DNA of 42,022 nucleotides from Oscillospiraceae bacterium. Lineage in GTDB: Bacteria; Bacillota; Clostridia; Oscillospirales; UBA929. The first letter of the stretch is position 1, and each line of letters begins with the position of its first letter. The position numbers and the translations under genes are program-made. The notes under the pieces are model-generated. The model ran no database searches, was not told the origin of the DNA, and was given only the letters and a program-made list of their open reading frames with translations. The stretch lies in contig JAIRTA010000002.1 in assembly GCA_031255175.1 (NCBI GenBank), positions 1 through 42,022 of the forward strand, written 5' to 3'. This document shows positions 38,979-42,022 of this stretch, piece by piece.

Positions 38979-39662
38979 ATGGCAATACTGCAAGTCGAAA
39001 ACCTGACGAAGACTTACGGCAAGGGCGACACGACGGTCATGGCGCTGGACGGGGTTTGCTTCTGTGTGAAAAAAGGTGAATTCGTCGCGATTGTCGGCGC
39101 GTCGGGGTCGGGCAAATCAACACTCATGCATTTGATCGGCGGTGTGGACAGACCAAGCGGCGGCAATGTTGTCGTTGACGGCAAACCGATATTCGACATG
39201 AATGAAAGCGAACGGGCGATTTTTCGTCGCCGCAATATTGGGATTATTTACCAATTTTACAATCTGATTCCGACGCTCACCGCTGAGGAAAACATCATGC
39301 TCCCGCGCCTTTTGGACAACCGCATACCGGACGAAGCGAAACTGCGCTTAATACTTGAGACCACAGGGCTTGCCGACCGCGCGAAGCACCTGCCCCACGA
39401 GCTCTCCGGCGGTCAACAGCAGCGCGTGTCAATCGGACGCGCGCTCATCAACGACCCCGCGCTGATTCTCGCGGATGAACCTACGGGCAATCTTGACAGC
39501 AAGGTGAGCCGGGAGATAATCGACCTGCTGAAATTGTCGAACAAGAGGTACAATCAAACGCTGCTCATGATCACGCATGACGAGAGCATCGCCCTCCAGG
39601 CCGACCGCGTGATCACCCTCTCCGACGGGAAAATCATTCGCGACGAGGGGGTGAGGGCGTGA
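38979..39662 (+). CDS. ABC transporter ATP-binding protein (BceA/MacB type)
   Basis: A 227-residue ATPase. ATG follows GGGGGG. Walker A GASGSGKST (40-48), Q-loop YQFYNLIPTLTAEENIMLP, signature LSGGQQQR (142-149), Walker B LILADE (162-167) and H-loop ITHD are all present. This family powers FtsX-like permeases that remove or sense peptide antibiotics or release lipoproteins. Its TGA overlaps the GTG of the permease gene by 4 bases. Confidence 0.95.
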   Translation: MAILQVENLTKTYGKGDTTVMALDGVCFCVKKGEFVAIVGASGSGKSTLMHLIGGVDRPSGGNVVVDGKPIFDMNESERAIFRRRNIGIIYQFYNLIPTLTAEENIMLPRLLDNRIPDEAKLRLILETTGLADRAKHLPHELSGGQQQRVSIGRALINDPALILADEPTGNLDSKVSREIIDLLKLSNKRYNQTLLMITHDESIALQADRVITLSDGKIIRDEGVRA

Positions 39663-41470
39663 GACTCACACTTGCGTCGAGATTGGCGTTATCTCAACTG
39701 AAGATCAAGCGAACGCGCACCGCAATGACGCTTCTTGGCATATCACTCTCTACGGCGATGCTTGCGGCTGTGTACGGCTATGCCGAGAGCGCCAAAACGG
39801 CGATATATAACGCAATGGGGCGCAACCTCGGCTACCACGCTGTGATCCTTGCTGTGGGTGTCGTCCTGGGCGGGATCGTGATCACCGCGTCGATTGTTGT
39901 AGTTTCAAATTCGTTTCGGGTGAGCGCGGGCGAGCGAAGGAGACAGTTTGGCATACTGAAGAGCGTCGGCGCGACAAAGAAACAAATCGCTCAAATTATT
40001 TTGTACGAAGGGATTTTTTTGAGCGTCATCGGCATACCGGTTGGCATACTTGTCGGCCTGCTTGTGGAACTGCTCGGCACAACTGTAGTCACCGGTGCGT
40101 TCAGGGCATTGAGCGAGGATAACGTTCTCAACCTTGACGCCGCTTTCCCGTTTGTCGTAACGCCGTGGATGTTCGTCGTCGCGATAATCGCTTCGTTTGG
40201 GACGGTGTTGCTGTCGGCGTGGCTTCCCGCGCGAAAAGCAGCGAAAACGCCCGCGATTGACGCGATCCGTCAAAAGGGGGAAGTCAAGGCGACGGCAAAA
40301 TCTGTCCGCACATCAAAGCTGACACGCGTATTTTTCGGATTTGAGGGCGCACTTGCGGCCAAATCTCTGAAGCGCAGCCGCCGCAACTTTCGCGCAACGG
40401 TCGTGGCGCTGACAATCAGCATTGTGATGCTTATTGCGGCAAGCAGTTTTGGTACGCAGATAAAAGCGACGACAAATGTGGTCTGGCAGAATGTAGACGC
40501 GACTGCGGCAGGGCAGTATTATTCCAACATCGAACCGATAGACCCGGAAACGGTCAGGGGTGTGACGCGAAAACTGCGCGAATACCCCGGCGTTGAAATA
40601 TTCGGGGTCGGTGTGCGAAGTGAAAGCAACACCGTGTCATATATCACCGTGGACGACGATCATTACGCCAAACTATGTGAGGCAGTCGGCGTGCCGCCCG
40701 GCGCAAACATTCTTATCAATTACAGACAGGAAAGAGTTGATGGAAAATACAAGGTATCCGCCCCGCACTCGTTGGAAGAGGCGCGCGGGAAATACCCGGA
40801 TGTTCAGCTTGACGGGGAATTAAAAGGCGCAAGGGTGCCGGAAGAAATCAAGTTCTTTGCGACGACGGAACTGTGTCTGCTCGTGCCGGAATACGCGGCG
40901 AACAACTATTATTGGTTTGCGAACACACGGAACTCCGCCGCGTTTCGGGATTACTGTGAAAAAGTTTTGAAAGAACAGATATCCGTGCCCGAAGACAGCG
41001 AAATATGGTTGCATTCCTTTGATCTCAGCGGAGAAAGCAAAAATGTGAACACCATTGTAAACACCATCATGTTCTTTGTGTACGGCTTTGTCGGTATGCT
41101 GACGCTGATTGCTTTGACGAACGTAATCAGCACAGTATCGGCAAATGTGCGCTCGCGCTCCCGCGAGTTCGCGGTGTTGGAGAGCGTCGGAATGACGAAA
41201 GACGGGATCCGCAAAATGCTGAATCTTGAAAGCGTTCTCTGTTCGGCGAGATCGCTGACTTTGGGGCTGCCGTTGGGCGTTGCCGCGGCTTATATGGTAT
41301 ACAATGGCTTGGGCATCGCGGTGGAGTTTCCGTTTGAGTTCCCGTGGCTCGCGATGTTGGCCTGCGTGGCCGGCGTGTTCGCGGTGACGTGGCTGACAAT
41401 GCGCTTCGCCGCGAACCGGCTGAAAAGCGGCAACGTGATTGATGCCATTCGCAGTGCGGACGGGGTATGA
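39659..41470 (+). CDS. FtsX-like ABC transporter permease
   Basis: A 603-residue membrane protein. GTG 39659 overlaps the ATPase stop. It has two FtsX repeats: the first (about 60-200; VVVSNSFRVSAGERRRQFGILKSVGATKKQI) and the second (about 470-595; ISTVSANVRSRSREFAVLESVGMTKDGIRKML), with about eight membrane segments and a large extracytoplasmic region (about 265-455) between them. The loop after TM1 is short: TM1 (MTLLGISLSTAMLAAVYGY) is followed after about 30 residues by TM2. Paired with the ATPase and the two-component genes it suggests an export or detoxification function against envelope-active peptides; the ligand is unknown. Confidence 0.93.
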   Translation: MRLTLASRLALSQLKIKRTRTAMTLLGISLSTAMLAAVYGYAESAKTAIYNAMGRNLGYHAVILAVGVVLGGIVITASIVVVSNSFRVSAGERRRQFGILKSVGATKKQIAQIILYEGIFLSVIGIPVGILVGLLVELLGTTVVTGAFRALSEDNVLNLDAAFPFVVTPWMFVVAIIASFGTVLLSAWLPARKAAKTPAIDAIRQKGEVKATAKSVRTSKLTRVFFGFEGALAAKSLKRSRRNFRATVVALTISIVMLIAASSFGTQIKATTNVVWQNVDATAAGQYYSNIEPIDPETVRGVTRKLREYPGVEIFGVGVRSESNTVSYITVDDDHYAKLCEAVGVPPGANILINYRQERVDGKYKVSAPHSLEEARGKYPDVQLDGELKGARVPEEIKFFATTELCLLVPEYAANNYYWFANTRNSAAFRDYCEKVLKEQISVPEDSEIWLHSFDLSGESKNVNTIVNTIMFFVYGFVGMLTLIALTNVISTVSANVRSRSREFAVLESVGMTKDGIRKMLNLESVLCSARSLTLGLPLGVAAAYMVYNGLGIAVEFPFEFPWLAMLACVAGVFAVTWLTMRFAANRLKSGNVIDAIRSADGV

Positions 41471-41564
41471 TCCATCCCGTGCCGCCGCACCCAGCCCCGC
41501 CGGTGGCGGATTTGTCGGGTGCGGCGGGCCGTTCGCGGCCCTGGCAGCACAAAAATAAATTTTC

Positions 41565-41595
41565 TCCGTCGGCGTGCAACGTCCGGCGGATTTTT
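41565..41595 (+). terminator. Terminator after the ABC permease gene
   Basis: TCCGTCGG (41565-41572) pairs with CCGGCGGA (41583-41590, one G-T pair), followed by TTTTT. Confidence 0.65.
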
Positions 41596-41728
41596 CCGGT
41601 GTATATAGGTGAAGGCGCTTAGAACTGTGTTGTCAAGGGCACTTCGGATATTGAAGAAAGTTTATTTCTTGAGAAAAGTAAGAAATCAGAATCGTTGAAA
41701 GGTCGGTAATCGTTCAAAAGGTTAAACG

Positions 41729-41881
41729 CTAATACGACACGCCAAACCAATATATGGGAACTGGGCGGTCAATCTTGTCTGCCCACCACTCATAGTTGAA
41801 CTTTATACGATCCTTAAACATGGAGGCTTTTTCATCCAGGTTTAACTCGTCGGTATTATAAAAATGAATTTTCCAAATCAC
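41729..41881 (-). CDS. Possible 50-residue protein, unknown
   Basis: On the minus strand GTG 41881, 8-11 bases after GGAGAA, opens 50 codons with a coherent, charged and aromatic sequence (FYNTDELNLDEKASMFKDRI then KFNYEWWADKIDRPVPIYWFG) ending TAG 41729-41731. I do not recognise it. It begins 15 bases after the stop of the upstream ATP-binding protein gene, in the same direction and in AT-richer DNA, so it may be a genuine small gene or the start of a truncated one. The rest of 41596-41728 shows nothing. Confidence 0.4.
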   Translation of the reverse strand: MIWKIHFYNTDELNLDEKASMFKDRIKFNYEWWADKIDRPVPIYWFGVSY

Positions 41882-41896
41882 ATTAATACAGTTCTC

Positions 41897-42022
41897 CTAT
41901 GCCCTCACATACTTCTGGTTACGACTGTTCGGCTTGTCGGGAACGGTCATTTTAAGTTTTCCTGATTCAAGCAACGGAAGCAAGATGGTTTTGTTGAAAT
42001 GCTCATGGATTGTTATTCCGAT
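41897..42022 (-). CDS. C-terminal end of an AlbA/RecG-like ATP-binding protein (partial)
   Basis: Forty-one codons on the minus strand, open to the window edge and ending TAG 41897-41899. The peptide ITIHEHFNKTILLPLLESGK, then LKMTVPDKPNSRNQKYV, resembles the final winged-helix segment of Schlafen AlbA_2 / RecG-like ATP-binding proteins (…LLPLIE.GKL.MTIPDKP.S..Q.Y). The rest of the gene lies beyond the window. These proteins are common in mobile or accessory regions, and the base composition here is lower in GC than the core. Confidence 0.65.
   Translation of the reverse strand: MGITIHEHFNKTILLPLLESGKLKMTVPDKPNSRNQKYVRA

Overview
The window is about 42 kb of GC-rich chromosomal DNA from what looks like a spore-forming, anaerobic member of the Clostridia (Bacillota), possibly an Oscillospirales-type lineage. 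The basis is an SpoIID homologue, SigG-like sequence, an Mbl/MreB homologue, pyruvate phosphate dikinase, S-layer homology domains, a small 2[4Fe-4S] ferredoxin, GntR/DUF1648 and BceAB-like modules, and sharp purine-rich ribosome binding sites. Start codons are often TTG or GTG: about a dozen of the genes are best read that way. The species cannot be named from sequence reading alone.

Layout. 1-2937: the end of an ABC exporter operon, a terminator, then a two-gene recombinase unit. The large serine recombinase ends in-frame with the last 24 residues of a sigma-G-like sigma factor, which suggests the right end of an element inserted in sigG. 2994-8088: housekeeping genes metY, spoIID, citrate synthase, ferredoxin and a TrmN6-like methyltransferase. 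8101-11415: a signalling cluster in which a FIST sensor and an Hpt protein are divergent from a receiver-HD-GYP protein. 12067-17220: a secreted 1717-residue, domain-swapped GH3 glycosidase with its own promoter, paired palindromes and a very strong terminator. 17290-21275: an eroded zone holding an alpha/beta-hydrolase tail, an intact GntR/DUF1648 operon, a sigma region-4 remnant, an orphan gene, large hairpins and a broken transposase. 21466-26261: a minus-strand run of secG, hflC, hflK, metA and a pseudo-transglutaminase lipoprotein. 26689-30473: mbl and ppdK. 30586-31816: a Band-7 protein with a ribbon-helix-helix protein, behind a palindrome-laden promoter. 32006-34627: a cobalamin riboswitch with terminator, controlling an S-layer-anchored DUF4430 (transcobalamin-like) protein. 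34776-41470: VanZ, an AT-rich membrane-anchored orphan bounded by an 86-bp direct repeat, and a two-component/ABC module whose kinase has lost its membrane domain. The right end holds the tail of an AlbA/RecG-like ATP-binding protein.

How genes work together. metA has Glu111, which predicts acetyl-CoA use, and metY together with it gives direct sulfhydrylation of O-acetylhomoserine to homocysteine. FIST, Hpt and HD-GYP could form a ligand-to-phosphorelay-to-cyclic-di-GMP route. The response regulator, kinase, ABC ATPase and FtsX-like permease form an envelope-stress type module, with three phased GTCAC motifs before the ABC genes. The riboswitch and DUF4430-SLH pair predicts surface capture of a corrinoid when B12 is short.

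The two most promising leads are the recombinase/SigG junction and the B12-riboswitch surface protein. All family names come from motif reading; no database search was run.
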